Made by a program: the position numbers and the translations under genes
Notes under the pieces: model-generated
What the model saw: the letters and a program-made list of their open reading frames with translations, nothing else
Told to the model about the DNA's origin: nothing
Database searches by the model: none
Assembly (NCBI GenBank): GCA_016702505.1
Contig: JADJDU010000030.1
Location: forward strand, 434,001-498,000
DNA: 64,000 bases
From: Microthrixaceae bacterium
Lineage (GTDB): Bacteria > Actinomycetota > Acidimicrobiia > Acidimicrobiales > Iamiaceae
Direction: 5' to 3'
Part shown: one piece after another, positions 25,766-34,167 of the stretch
How positions within the stretch are numbered: position 1 is the first letter of the stretch
Layout: the number at the start of each line of letters is the position of its first letter

Positions 25766-26010
25766 GGAGGCCAACCGAAGGGCGAGCCCACCCAGCACAC
25801 CCCATCGTTCAGCGCTTGCCCAGCAAGGCTTCAACCAGTTCTGACAAGGACGAGACGTGACCTTGCCGATCGGGTCCTGGGACTCGATCAGCACCGTCCC
25901 GGATGGTCACGCCCACCCCGATCCGCGCCCATGACCCCTCTCGCTTGGACTCGACCCCACTCGGTTGAGCACACTTCACAACCGGACCCATGATCCCAGG
26001 AGGATTCCGC

Positions 26011-26820
26011 GTGCCGATCCACCACACCGAGACCGCCGCCACCGGCTCCAGCCGCCGGGCCTTCCTGGCCCGCACCGCCGCCGGAGGCGCCGTGGCCGCC
26101 TCGGTCGGCGCCATCGGTCTGAACGGAGGGCTCGGGGTTCTGCCCGCCCTGGCCCAAGAAGGCGGCGAAGGCCCCACCGCCATCAAGGCCAAGCTCAGCG
26201 CCTCTGACTTCGCCACCCTGGTAGCCCCCCTCGAGCTGGCCGCCACCCAGGCCTACCTGTCGGCGATCACCAACGGGCGCACCGAACTGAGCGACGAGTG
26301 GCTCGATCACCTCTCCCAGTTCCTCCGCCATCACCAGGAGGTCGCGACCCTGCTGGTGAGCATGATCCAAGAAGCCGAGGTGGCTCCCACCGCCGACCCC
26401 GGCATCACCGCCCAGTACAGCCCACAGCTCGGTTCTGACCAGAACGCCATCTTGGGCCGTCTGGGTGAACTGGAGGCTGGCCTGGCCGCCACCCACCTGG
26501 CCGTGATCGGCGATCTCGAAGACGAGGTGACGGCTAAGACCGTCATCCAGGTCAGTGCCACCGAACAACAGCAGGCAGTGGCCCTGTCCCGGGCCGCCGG
26601 CGTCTCCATCGAGGACCTGACCCCAGCGGTGGCATCGATCGAAGGAGCGTTGGTGGCCGGTGGCACTCCCGCCACCCCCTTCGGTGGCGAAGAAAGCACC
26701 ACCACCGAGGCCGAGTCCTCCGAGAGTGAAGGTGAAGGCGAAGGCGATCTCACCACCACCACCGAGGCCGACGAAGAGTCCACGACCAGCACCACCGAGT
26801 CCACCGACTCGGGCAACTGA
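26011..26820 (+). CDS. Tat-exported ferritin-like protein with acidic tail (1)
   Basis: A 269-residue secreted protein. It has a twin-arginine signal (SSRRAFLARTAAGGAVAASV) ending near LPALAQEG, a helical ferritin-like domain (LELAATQAYLSAITNG, WLDHLSQFLRHHQEVATLL, GLAATHLAVIGDLED), and a 60-residue low-complexity tail (TTTEAESSESEGEGEGDL and TTSTTEST). Scattered Glu and His in the helices could bind metal, but I cannot place a di-iron site with confidence. GTG 26011 is chosen because AGGAGG lies nine bases upstream; the ATG at 25990 lacks one. The next gene is a paralogue with the same layout. Confidence 0.78.
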   Translation: MPIHHTETAATGSSRRAFLARTAAGGAVAASVGAIGLNGGLGVLPALAQEGGEGPTAIKAKLSASDFATLVAPLELAATQAYLSAITNGRTELSDEWLDHLSQFLRHHQEVATLLVSMIQEAEVAPTADPGITAQYSPQLGSDQNAILGRLGELEAGLAATHLAVIGDLEDEVTAKTVIQVSATEQQQAVALSRAAGVSIEDLTPAVASIEGALVAGGTPATPFGGEESTTTEAESSESEGEGEGDLTTTTEADEESTTSTTESTDSGN

Positions 26821-26846
26821 CGCCGCCACCACGAGGAACGAGACAA

Positions 26847-27614
26847 ATGGAAACCACCACTCCGCGTCAGTCCGATCCCACCCCGACCCGCCGGGGTGTG
26901 TTGGCCGCCGGGACCACCGGCTTGGCCGCCACCGCTTTGCTGGCCGCATGTTCCAGCGACGGCCCCAAGGCCGGCATCTCCGGTGCTCCCCCATCCACCA
27001 CGCTGGTCCCGCCCACGGTGCCCACCAAGGCTCCCACCCAGGCTCAGCTCCAAGCCGACCTGGACACCCTGGCCACCGCCAACTCGCTCGAGATGTTGGC
27101 CGTTGAGGTCTACCGCCGTCACTCCGGCGAGCTCGCAACGCCTGAGCTGGTGGAGGCCGCCGCTCGTTTCCAAACGGATCACACCGCGGCGGCCGACGTC
27201 TTCGGTGCCGACGTGGCCGAGCACGCTGGTGTGGGCGAGCCCAACGAGTACCTGCTCACCAACCTGATCGACCCGATGCGGTCGTTCCTCACCTCAGAGG
27301 CTGCTGTCGCCGACCTCATGTCCACCGTCGAGAGCTCCATCGCCGCCACCTACATCGCCGCGGTCGGATCGATGCTCGAGTCGAGCTGGCGTCAGACCTT
27401 CGCCGAGCACGCTGGCGCCGCCGCGAGGCGGGCCACGCTGTGGGGCAACGGCGGCACCGGGTCCACCCCGACCGCCGCCCTGTTCCCCATGTCGGACCTG
27501 ATCTCCACGGCTGCTTACCTCAGCACCGCCGCCGAGGAAGAGCCGGCCGAAGGTGAAGGTGAGGGCGAGGCCGGGGCAGAGGGCGAGACCACCACCACCG
27601 AAGCCGGCGCCTGA
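26847..27614 (+). CDS. exported ferritin-like lipoprotein with acidic tail (2)
   Basis: A 255-residue paralogue of the preceding product. The signal region TRRGVLAAGTTGLAATALLA ends in the lipobox LLAAC, so this one is probably a Tat lipoprotein anchored to the membrane surface. The helical domain includes ANSLEMLAVEVYRRHSGELA, FQTDHTAAADVFGADVAEHA and ESSIAATYIAAVGSMLESS. The tail is again acidic and Thr-rich (EGEGEGEAGAEGETTTTEAG). It follows 26 bp behind the first gene with AGGAACGAGA as ribosome binding site. Joint work as a surface iron or stress protein pair is an inference. Confidence 0.78.
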   Translation: METTTPRQSDPTPTRRGVLAAGTTGLAATALLAACSSDGPKAGISGAPPSTTLVPPTVPTKAPTQAQLQADLDTLATANSLEMLAVEVYRRHSGELATPELVEAAARFQTDHTAAADVFGADVAEHAGVGEPNEYLLTNLIDPMRSFLTSEAAVADLMSTVESSIAATYIAAVGSMLESSWRQTFAEHAGAAARRATLWGNGGTGSTPTAALFPMSDLISTAAYLSTAAEEEPAEGEGEGEAGAEGETTTTEAGA

Positions 27615-27714
27615 ACCACACGCGCCCTGGCGCCGAAACGACCAGCCCCGCCAGGCACCGCCCGCGCTGAGCCGCTCCCGGGACAGATCCCGGCCGAGCG
27701 GGTCGCTTTGGTAT

Positions 27715-28100
<386 letters not shown>

Positions 28101-28180
28101 GCCAGACCCTACCGCGCCACCCACCAGGGCTCCCCCGCGTCACCCCGGCGATCTGCGAGGCAACGGTTGGTGAGGGCCGG

Positions 28181-28717
28181 TCAGCGTGGGTCAGGCCCGT
28201 CGGGCAAGCGCAGCCGACCGTCGGACCAGAACCGATCTCGGGCACCTCGATCATGGAGGCCGAAGAGGTTCCACGCCCATACCCCCACCGCCACCCCCAC
28301 CACTTCGAGGATCAGCGCCAACCCCAGGTGCTCCAGCTCGGGAATCTGACCCGACGCGAACTCCAAACCCCGGACCGGCCACCAAAAAACCTCGGTCTGG
28401 GTGAAGGAGCCATCGAGCACCAAGTGGCACATGACCCCGATCGGGATACCCAAGAGGCGCCGCCGAACCAACCTAGACCCCACCGTCGCCACCATGACGA
28501 TCCCCAACAGGGCGACGGCCCCGACCAGTGAGTGCAGCACACGAGGTCCGCCGGCCACCGCTTCCAGGACGGGTAGCACCGATCCCAGGATCACCGTGCG
28601 GTAGTCGATGGCTGGACTCCTGAACACGAAGGCGACCAACACCACCGACACCACGGCGAACCAGATGAACACGAACCGCTCCGAACCGAGGCTCAGGGCA
28701 CGAGGAGTCGCCCGCAC
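28181..28717 (-). CDS. DUF457-like membrane protein
   Basis: A ~178-residue protein with about four membrane segments (FVFIWFAVVSVVLVAFVF, TVILGSVLPVLEAVAGG, LHSLVGAVALLGIVMVATVG, LGLALILEVVGVAVGVWAW) and a loop GIPIGVMCHLVLDGSFTQ whose His and Asp recall the YdjM/DUF457 membrane hydrolase family. GTG 28717 overlaps the preceding gene by 25 bp; GTG 28672, with GGAG upstream, is a good alternative. It follows the Zn-ribbon gene on the same strand. The function is unknown. Confidence 0.65.
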   Translation of the reverse strand: MRATPRALSLGSERFVFIWFAVVSVVLVAFVFRSPAIDYRTVILGSVLPVLEAVAGGPRVLHSLVGAVALLGIVMVATVGSRLVRRRLLGIPIGVMCHLVLDGSFTQTEVFWWPVRGLEFASGQIPELEHLGLALILEVVGVAVGVWAWNLFGLHDRGARDRFWSDGRLRLPDGPDPR

Positions 28718-29409
28718 TCCTCACAGTGGGTGATCTCACCATCGGCCAGCTTGCGCACCCGGGCCACCTCTACAGCGGAGAGAGCCAGGTGACAGCCCCC
28801 GCACTGCGACCCCACCAGGCGGGCCACCCCCACACCCCCCAGGGCCCCGCGCAGGGTCTCGTACTCGGCCAGGATCACCCCGTCTACCGCCGAGACCAAG
28901 GCGTCCCTCAGGGCCTGCTCAGCATCGACGGCCACCGCCAGTTCGGCCTCGGCCGCGGTCAGCGTCGCCTCGGACAGTTCCAATGTGGCCACGCGTTCGG
29001 CCCGATCAGAGGCCAGTTGGCTCAGCGTCGTGTCGAGCGGTTCGATCAGCTCCATGATCTCGAGGTCTTGGTCCTCGAGGGCAGTGATACGACGCTTGAG
29101 CGCCTCTATCTCCTCTTGGAGGTCCTGGAGCGCCCGGGCGTTGGTGACGGTTCCGCCATAGAGGGTGGCCTCCTCGTGGGCTCGCTTGGCCCCGATCGTC
29201 TCGATCTCGTCGTCGAGTCGCTTCTGTTGGCGGGCCAGGTCGGCCCGAGCCGACTCGGCTTTGGCCGTGGCCGATTCGACCTCGGCCACCGCCGCCGCAG
29301 CCGCGTCCCTGGCACCACGCTCTGGTAGGCCGGCGAGCTGGTGTCGCAACTGGTCGAGCCTGGTGTCGTGGGCTTGGATGTCGAGCAGCACATCGAACGC
29401 TTTGGTCAA
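28693..29409 (-). CDS. coiled-coil C4-type zinc-ribbon protein
   Basis: A 238-residue protein of the conserved actinobacterial family with a long helical hairpin (residues ~20-170, heptads such as LQDLQEEIEALKRRITALED) followed by a zinc ribbon: CGGC in VGSQCGGCHLALSAVEV and CEEC in ITHCEECGRLLVP. It resembles the flagellar/CdsZ-like zinc-ribbon proteins (former DUF164); nucleic-acid or protein binding is proposed for the family. The start is TTG 29409, one base after the stop of the penicillin-binding protein gene and with GGAGG six bases upstream, so the two are translated together. Confidence 0.85.
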   Translation of the reverse strand: MTKAFDVLLDIQAHDTRLDQLRHQLAGLPERGARDAAAAAVAEVESATAKAESARADLARQQKRLDDEIETIGAKRAHEEATLYGGTVTNARALQDLQEEIEALKRRITALEDQDLEIMELIEPLDTTLSQLASDRAERVATLELSEATLTAAEAELAVAVDAEQALRDALVSAVDGVILAEYETLRGALGGVGVARLVGSQCGGCHLALSAVEVARVRKLADGEITHCEECGRLLVP

Positions 29410-29410
29410 C

Positions 29411-31582
29411 TCAGCCTCCGGGCGAGGGTGCGGTGGTGGCCGGTGGCGACGTGGCCGGCGGGCTGGTGGTTCCGCCAGGCGTGGTCGTAACCGTTCCACC
29501 AGGAGTGGTGGTTCCGGTGGTGCCGCCACGGGGACGCGACGACGAGCGGGGCTGTGAGCTACCCCCCGCCTCGTAGGGCACTTTGCCCACCGACTTGCCT
29601 CGACGGGCCGATTCCGGCTCCCGGAAGTCGACGGTCGCCTGGTCGGCCATGAGCAACGAGTAGTAGACGCCCCACGTCTTGGCCGGGTACCGCCCACCGG
29701 TGGCGCCACCCAACCCGGCGTTGGCCAAGCTGATCGCCCCTTCGGGGGCTCCCATCCACACCGCGGTGGCGAGCTGGGGGGTGTATCCCACGAACCAGAC
29801 GTCGGTGGCGTCGTTGGTGGTACCGGTCTTGCCGGCGGCAGGCTGACCGCCCGAGATCCGTGCATTTCGACCGGTGCCACCGGTGACGTTGGCGGCCAGT
29901 ACCTGGGTGACGAGCCGGGCCGTCTGCTGGGACACCACCCGTTCGGGATCAGACCGGTGCTGGTAGATCACCCGGCCGTTGCGATCCTCGATCCGTTCCA
30001 CCATGTACGGCTCGTTACGCAGACCATCGTTGGCGAACACCGCGTAGGCCGCGGCCATGTCCAGCGGGGTGACCTCCATGGTGCCCAGCGTCAGGTTCCA
30101 CGGCGGAGCGGTGGGACGCCCTTCGTCATCGGTCAGGTAGAGCTCGCTCGTGATGCCGAGGCGAGACGCCATGAGGGCAACGTTCTCCACGCCAGCCACC
30201 TGAGATAGGCGCATGTAGCCGCAGTTCGAGGACACCTGGGTGATCTTGGTGATCGTGGTGTAGCCGGTGTTGCCGCTGAGGCTGTAGGGCTTGGACTCCC
30301 CCGGGAACTTGAACGTGCACCGCCCACCGCTGACCGTGTCGTTGGGGACGTGCTCGACACCATCGGCACCATCACCTTCGAACAAGGTCGCCATCGTGAA
30401 GGTCTTCATGGTCGACCCGGCCTGACGACCCGGTGACTTGGTGGCCAGGTTGTACTGCCATCTCTCGAACCCGGGCCCGCCCACCAGCACCCTGACCGCT
30501 CCACTGGACGGCTCCACCGACGCGATGGCCTGGGTACCGAAGGTCGTCTGGCCGGTGCGAGGGTTCTTGACCTCGAAGGTGGCGCCGTCTTCGCTCTTGG
30601 GCAACGTTTCGGCCCGGGCTTGGACAGCCTGGGCCTGCATCACCGGGTCATAGGTGGTGAACACTCGGATCCCGCCCTCGTACACGGCCCGGTTACGAGC
30701 CGCGGGGGTGGAACCGAGACCAAAGCGAGGGTCGTGGAGGAGCTGCTGTTTGACCTCCTCCACGAAGTAGTCGTAGGGAGGGATCGGCGGGTTGGGGTCG
30801 TCGGGGAGCGGAATGCCCTCCGAGAAGGCCACCTCTTCCTCGGTCAAGCGGCCGGTGGCCACCAGCCGGCCGAAAACCAAGCTGCGCTGACGCCGGGCCA
30901 GCTCCGGGTTCTTGAACGGGTCGTATTCGCTGGGGGCGCGGATCATGGCCGCCAGAAGGGCACCTTCAGCCCAGTTCAACTCGGCCACGTCCTTGCGGAA
31001 GTAGTACTCGGCTGCAGCTTGTACGCCGTAGGCCCCACCACCGAAGTACACGCTGTTGAGGTAGCGCTCGAGGATCTCGTCCTTGGACATCTGCTTCTCG
31101 AGCTCCACCGCCAAGAACGCCTCACGCAGCTTGCGGCTCAGGCTCTCCTCGTCTCCCACCAGCGAGTTCTTGACCACCTGCTGGGTGATGGTTGACCCGC
31201 CCTGGCTGACGCCACCGCTCTCCAGGTTGGCGTCCACGGCCCGCACGATGGCCCTGACGTTCACCCCGGAGTGCTCGTAGAACTGGGCGTCCTCCTGGGC
31301 GATGACCGACCACTTCACCGTCTCGGGGATGTCGCCGATCGGAACCTGCGAGCGGTTCTGCGGGTCGCTGCTGTTGGTCATGGTGCCCTGGAGGTTCCCG
31401 TAGGAATCGAAGATCAACGACCTCTCGGCGAGCGGCTTGAGGTTGATGCGTTCGTGATCGGAACGGTGAGCGCTGACGATGGTGACCAGGTGCGGGCCGA
31501 TCAACACCAAGGACCCAGCCATGACCCCCACCAGGGCGGTCATCACGAACACGAAACGGAAGAAGCGACGGACCACGACCAC
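29411..31582 (-). CDS. class A penicillin-binding protein (PBP1-type)
   Basis: A ~723-residue bifunctional peptidoglycan synthase. N-terminal membrane anchor (FFRFVFVMTALVGVMAGSL); glycosyltransferase 51 domain with the catalytic glutamate block VIAQEDAQFYEHSGVNVRAI, QGGSTITQQVVKNS and EKQMSKDEILERYLNSVYFG; transpeptidase domain with SxxK in GRQAGSTMKTF, SxN in QVSSNCGYMRL and KTG in AAGKTGTTNDATDVWFVGYT. The tail is Thr/Pro/Gly-rich (GGTTGTTTPGGTVTT) and extracellular. The start is placed at GTG 31582, ahead of the basic residues before the anchor; longer frames run into the divergent gene. It polymerises and cross-links the cell wall. Confidence 0.92.
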   Translation of the reverse strand: MVVVRRFFRFVFVMTALVGVMAGSLVLIGPHLVTIVSAHRSDHERINLKPLAERSLIFDSYGNLQGTMTNSSDPQNRSQVPIGDIPETVKWSVIAQEDAQFYEHSGVNVRAIVRAVDANLESGGVSQGGSTITQQVVKNSLVGDEESLSRKLREAFLAVELEKQMSKDEILERYLNSVYFGGGAYGVQAAAEYYFRKDVAELNWAEGALLAAMIRAPSEYDPFKNPELARRQRSLVFGRLVATGRLTEEEVAFSEGIPLPDDPNPPIPPYDYFVEEVKQQLLHDPRFGLGSTPAARNRAVYEGGIRVFTTYDPVMQAQAVQARAETLPKSEDGATFEVKNPRTGQTTFGTQAIASVEPSSGAVRVLVGGPGFERWQYNLATKSPGRQAGSTMKTFTMATLFEGDGADGVEHVPNDTVSGGRCTFKFPGESKPYSLSGNTGYTTITKITQVSSNCGYMRLSQVAGVENVALMASRLGITSELYLTDDEGRPTAPPWNLTLGTMEVTPLDMAAAYAVFANDGLRNEPYMVERIEDRNGRVIYQHRSDPERVVSQQTARLVTQVLAANVTGGTGRNARISGGQPAAGKTGTTNDATDVWFVGYTPQLATAVWMGAPEGAISLANAGLGGATGGRYPAKTWGVYYSLLMADQATVDFREPESARRGKSVGKVPYEAGGSSQPRSSSRPRGGTTGTTTPGGTVTTTPGGTTSPPATSPPATTAPSPGG

Positions 31583-31677
31583 GGTGAACCCATCGTAGAC
31601 GGGTCCGGCCCCACAACCCCGGCGCGCCACGTAGTGTGGTGAACAGGGTTTGCCCGCCGATGCCGAGGGGAGGACCA

Positions 31678-34167
31678 GTGGATCAGGTACCGGACCGGAA
31701 CGGCACTGAGGGTCCTCTGCGCCACGACTCCGACCGGGACCCAACCCGCGCCCTCACCGAGCTGGCGTCGTTGGCGCCAGACGCCGTGGTTCGATGCATG
31801 CACGCCATGGGCAACCCGACGACGCTGCCTCCTGCTTTGGTCGGCCTGTTGGCCGAGGATGTCGCGCTGCTCCCCCTCGACGCGCTAACTCACATGGTGA
31901 TCGACCCAAGCGGTAACGCCGCCTTGCACCAGGCTTGGCTGGACGCAACGGTAAGGCCAGACCGCACCGGCACCGCCCACGTGAAGTCGGCCGGCCCCAT
32001 GCAAACCATCGATGGCCGGGTGGTCGATGCCCAGTTCCTGATGGTCCATATGTACGACCTGGTCGGGGTACCGAGCTTCGAGGTGATGGTGGCCACCCTG
32101 GAGCCGACGCCGCTGCCTCCTACAGACCACCGGACGTCGATGGTGGCGTTCCGCCTTCACCTGGACCGCTTCGGAGCGATCATCGACTGCGCCGGCGACG
32201 TTGCGGGAGCCCTCGGCCGTCACGGCGACGACCTCATCGGGACCCTGGCCACCGACCTCATCCATCCCGCTGACATCGATGGCTGCCTGGCCGACTGGGT
32301 GGCGGTGCTGTCCACCCCCGAGCTCCCCCATCCGGGGCGGGTCCGTCTGTGCCAGGACGACGGGAGCTGGCGCTGGTTCGAGTTCGTCAACTGGAACGCC
32401 CTGGCCGATCCGGGGATCAGAGCGGTGGTGACCGAGCTGCTCGACATCGACGCCCAGGTCAAGGTCGAACAGTTGGGTGTGGCCAGCAGCCGTGCCCACG
32501 AGCGTCTGGTCCGGGTTCTAGACGACGTCGACGACATGGTGCTCATCGGTCACCCCGACGCGGGCCTCGTCTACTGGAACCATGCCGCTGAGGCTCGCCT
32601 CACCGACCTTCGTACCGGCGTCCCGATTGGCGACCTGATGGCCCCCACCGTCGCCCACCTGGTGGACAGCACCATCCGCCCGCTGTTCGACCGCATGGAA
32701 CGTTGGAGCGGAGACCTGGATCTGGAGTTCAGGGACGGCCAGGTTCACACCCTCGCCGCCACCGTCACCCCGGTGCTCGATGGTGCCGAGGCCCGGTACT
32801 TCGGGGTGATCCTGCGCGACGTCACCGCTGAACGTCGCCACGCGCGCCAACTCGACGAGCTGGCCCACGTGGACCCGCTCACCTCGCTGCCCAACCGGCT
32901 GTCACTCAACGAGATGCTGAGCGCAATTTCGGCCAACGACGTCGCACTTTGCTTCATAGACCTCGACCACCTGAAGGTCGTCAACGACGGGCTGGGCCAC
33001 GGGGCCGGAGACAAGCTCCTTGTAGCGGTGGCCGACGCGTTGGTCGAAATTGCCGGGTCCGGCACGGTCACCCGGTTCGGTGGTGACGAGTTCGTGGTCG
33101 TCCACAGCGACGTCGGCAGCATCGACCACGCCACCGACCTGGCCACCAAGCTGCTCCACGCTATCGAGGACGTGCGGGTCCCCGACGTACCCACCAGGCT
33201 CTCAGCCAGCGTCGGCGTGGCTTGGACCCCAATCGACGACCTCGACCCCGAGGAGCTCATCAAGAACGCCGACACCGCCATGTACGCCGCCAAACGGCGA
33301 GGCCGAGGCCGCATCGCCCGCTTCGACCACGACCAGCGAGAAGCGGTCACCCGCCGCTTCGTACTCGAGACTGCCCTCCAACAGGCCATCACCAACGACG
33401 AGATCCAGGCCTACTTCCAACCGGTGGTTTCCATCGAGGACGGCCACATCGGTGGGTTCGAGGCGTTGGCCCGCTGGGACCTGGTCTCGCCCGCAGAGTT
33501 CGTGCCCACCGCCGAAGAGTCGGGATTGATCATCCCGCTCGGGTCGCGGATCCTCCACCGTTCGCTCGACAACCTGGTTCGAATAGACGACCACTGGCGT
33601 ACCAACCTTCCCGCCGGTTCAGAGCCCACCGCCCCGGCAACGGTCGTCTCGGTCAACGTGTCAGGACGCGAACTGCTCGAGCCGTCATTCGCCCAGCGCA
33701 CCTTGCAGGCCCTCGCCGACCGCCACCTGTCAGCAGATCGGCTGGTGCTCGAACTGACCGAATCGGTGCTAATCGACACCCTCGATGAGGTCGACCAGAC
33801 GTTGCGAACCCTGCGAGATGCCGGGGTGTCGCTGGTCCTGGACGACTTCGGCACCGGTTACTCGTCGATCGCCTACCTCCGGCGCTACCCGATCGACGGC
33901 CTCAAGCTGGACATCAGCTACACCCGGGCGCTGATGACCAACACCGACACCAGGGTGATCGCCGAGATCATCATCGAGCTGGGCCGGCGCCTCGGGTTGT
34001 CGATCGTGGCCGAAGGGGTCGAGGAACAAGCCCAGGTAGATGTCCTGCGAGAGCTGGGGGTGCCCTGGGTCCAGGGCTACCTGATGGCCCATCCCATGGC
34101 AGTAGACGATCTGTTGGCCGGGCCTCTCGCTGACCCCCTCAGCCGGCTCCGTCACAGCGAAGGGTGA
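31678..34167 (+). CDS. GGDEF-EAL cyclic-di-GMP protein with PAS-like sensors
   Basis: An 829-residue protein. The first ~400 residues contain PAS-like regions (IIDCAGDVAGALGRHGDDLI; LIGHPDAGLVYWNHAAEARL, then RYFGVILRDVTAERR). The diguanylate cyclase domain has an intact active site RFGGDEFVVVH at about residue 465, without an RxxD inhibitory site just before it. The phosphodiesterase domain has GFEALARWDL, VSVNVSGRELLEPSF, LELTESVL, LDDFGTGYSSIAYLRRYPID and SIVAEGVEE, so both activities could be real. GTG 31678 follows GAGGGGAGG. No transmembrane segment is evident, so it is a cytoplasmic sensor. The stop overlaps the convergent alpha-galactosidase gene. Confidence 0.92.
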   Translation: MDQVPDRNGTEGPLRHDSDRDPTRALTELASLAPDAVVRCMHAMGNPTTLPPALVGLLAEDVALLPLDALTHMVIDPSGNAALHQAWLDATVRPDRTGTAHVKSAGPMQTIDGRVVDAQFLMVHMYDLVGVPSFEVMVATLEPTPLPPTDHRTSMVAFRLHLDRFGAIIDCAGDVAGALGRHGDDLIGTLATDLIHPADIDGCLADWVAVLSTPELPHPGRVRLCQDDGSWRWFEFVNWNALADPGIRAVVTELLDIDAQVKVEQLGVASSRAHERLVRVLDDVDDMVLIGHPDAGLVYWNHAAEARLTDLRTGVPIGDLMAPTVAHLVDSTIRPLFDRMERWSGDLDLEFRDGQVHTLAATVTPVLDGAEARYFGVILRDVTAERRHARQLDELAHVDPLTSLPNRLSLNEMLSAISANDVALCFIDLDHLKVVNDGLGHGAGDKLLVAVADALVEIAGSGTVTRFGGDEFVVVHSDVGSIDHATDLATKLLHAIEDVRVPDVPTRLSASVGVAWTPIDDLDPEELIKNADTAMYAAKRRGRGRIARFDHDQREAVTRRFVLETALQQAITNDEIQAYFQPVVSIEDGHIGGFEALARWDLVSPAEFVPTAEESGLIIPLGSRILHRSLDNLVRIDDHWRTNLPAGSEPTAPATVVSVNVSGRELLEPSFAQRTLQALADRHLSADRLVLELTESVLIDTLDEVDQTLRTLRDAGVSLVLDDFGTGYSSIAYLRRYPIDGLKLDISYTRALMTNTDTRVIAEIIIELGRRLGLSIVAEGVEEQAQVDVLRELGVPWVQGYLMAHPMAVDDLLAGPLADPLSRLRHSEG

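Noticed and set aside
25766..26010. Minus-strand frame ending SSLSELVEALLGKR before the ferritin-like genes
   Set aside because: The tail looks protein-like, but the frame upstream is antisense to the ferritin-like gene and has no start of its own; probably chance.
28693..29880. 395-residue version of the Zn-ribbon protein
   Set aside because: Its first ~157 residues are an out-of-frame reading of the penicillin-binding protein gene; the TTG at 29409 with GGAGG is the sensible start.
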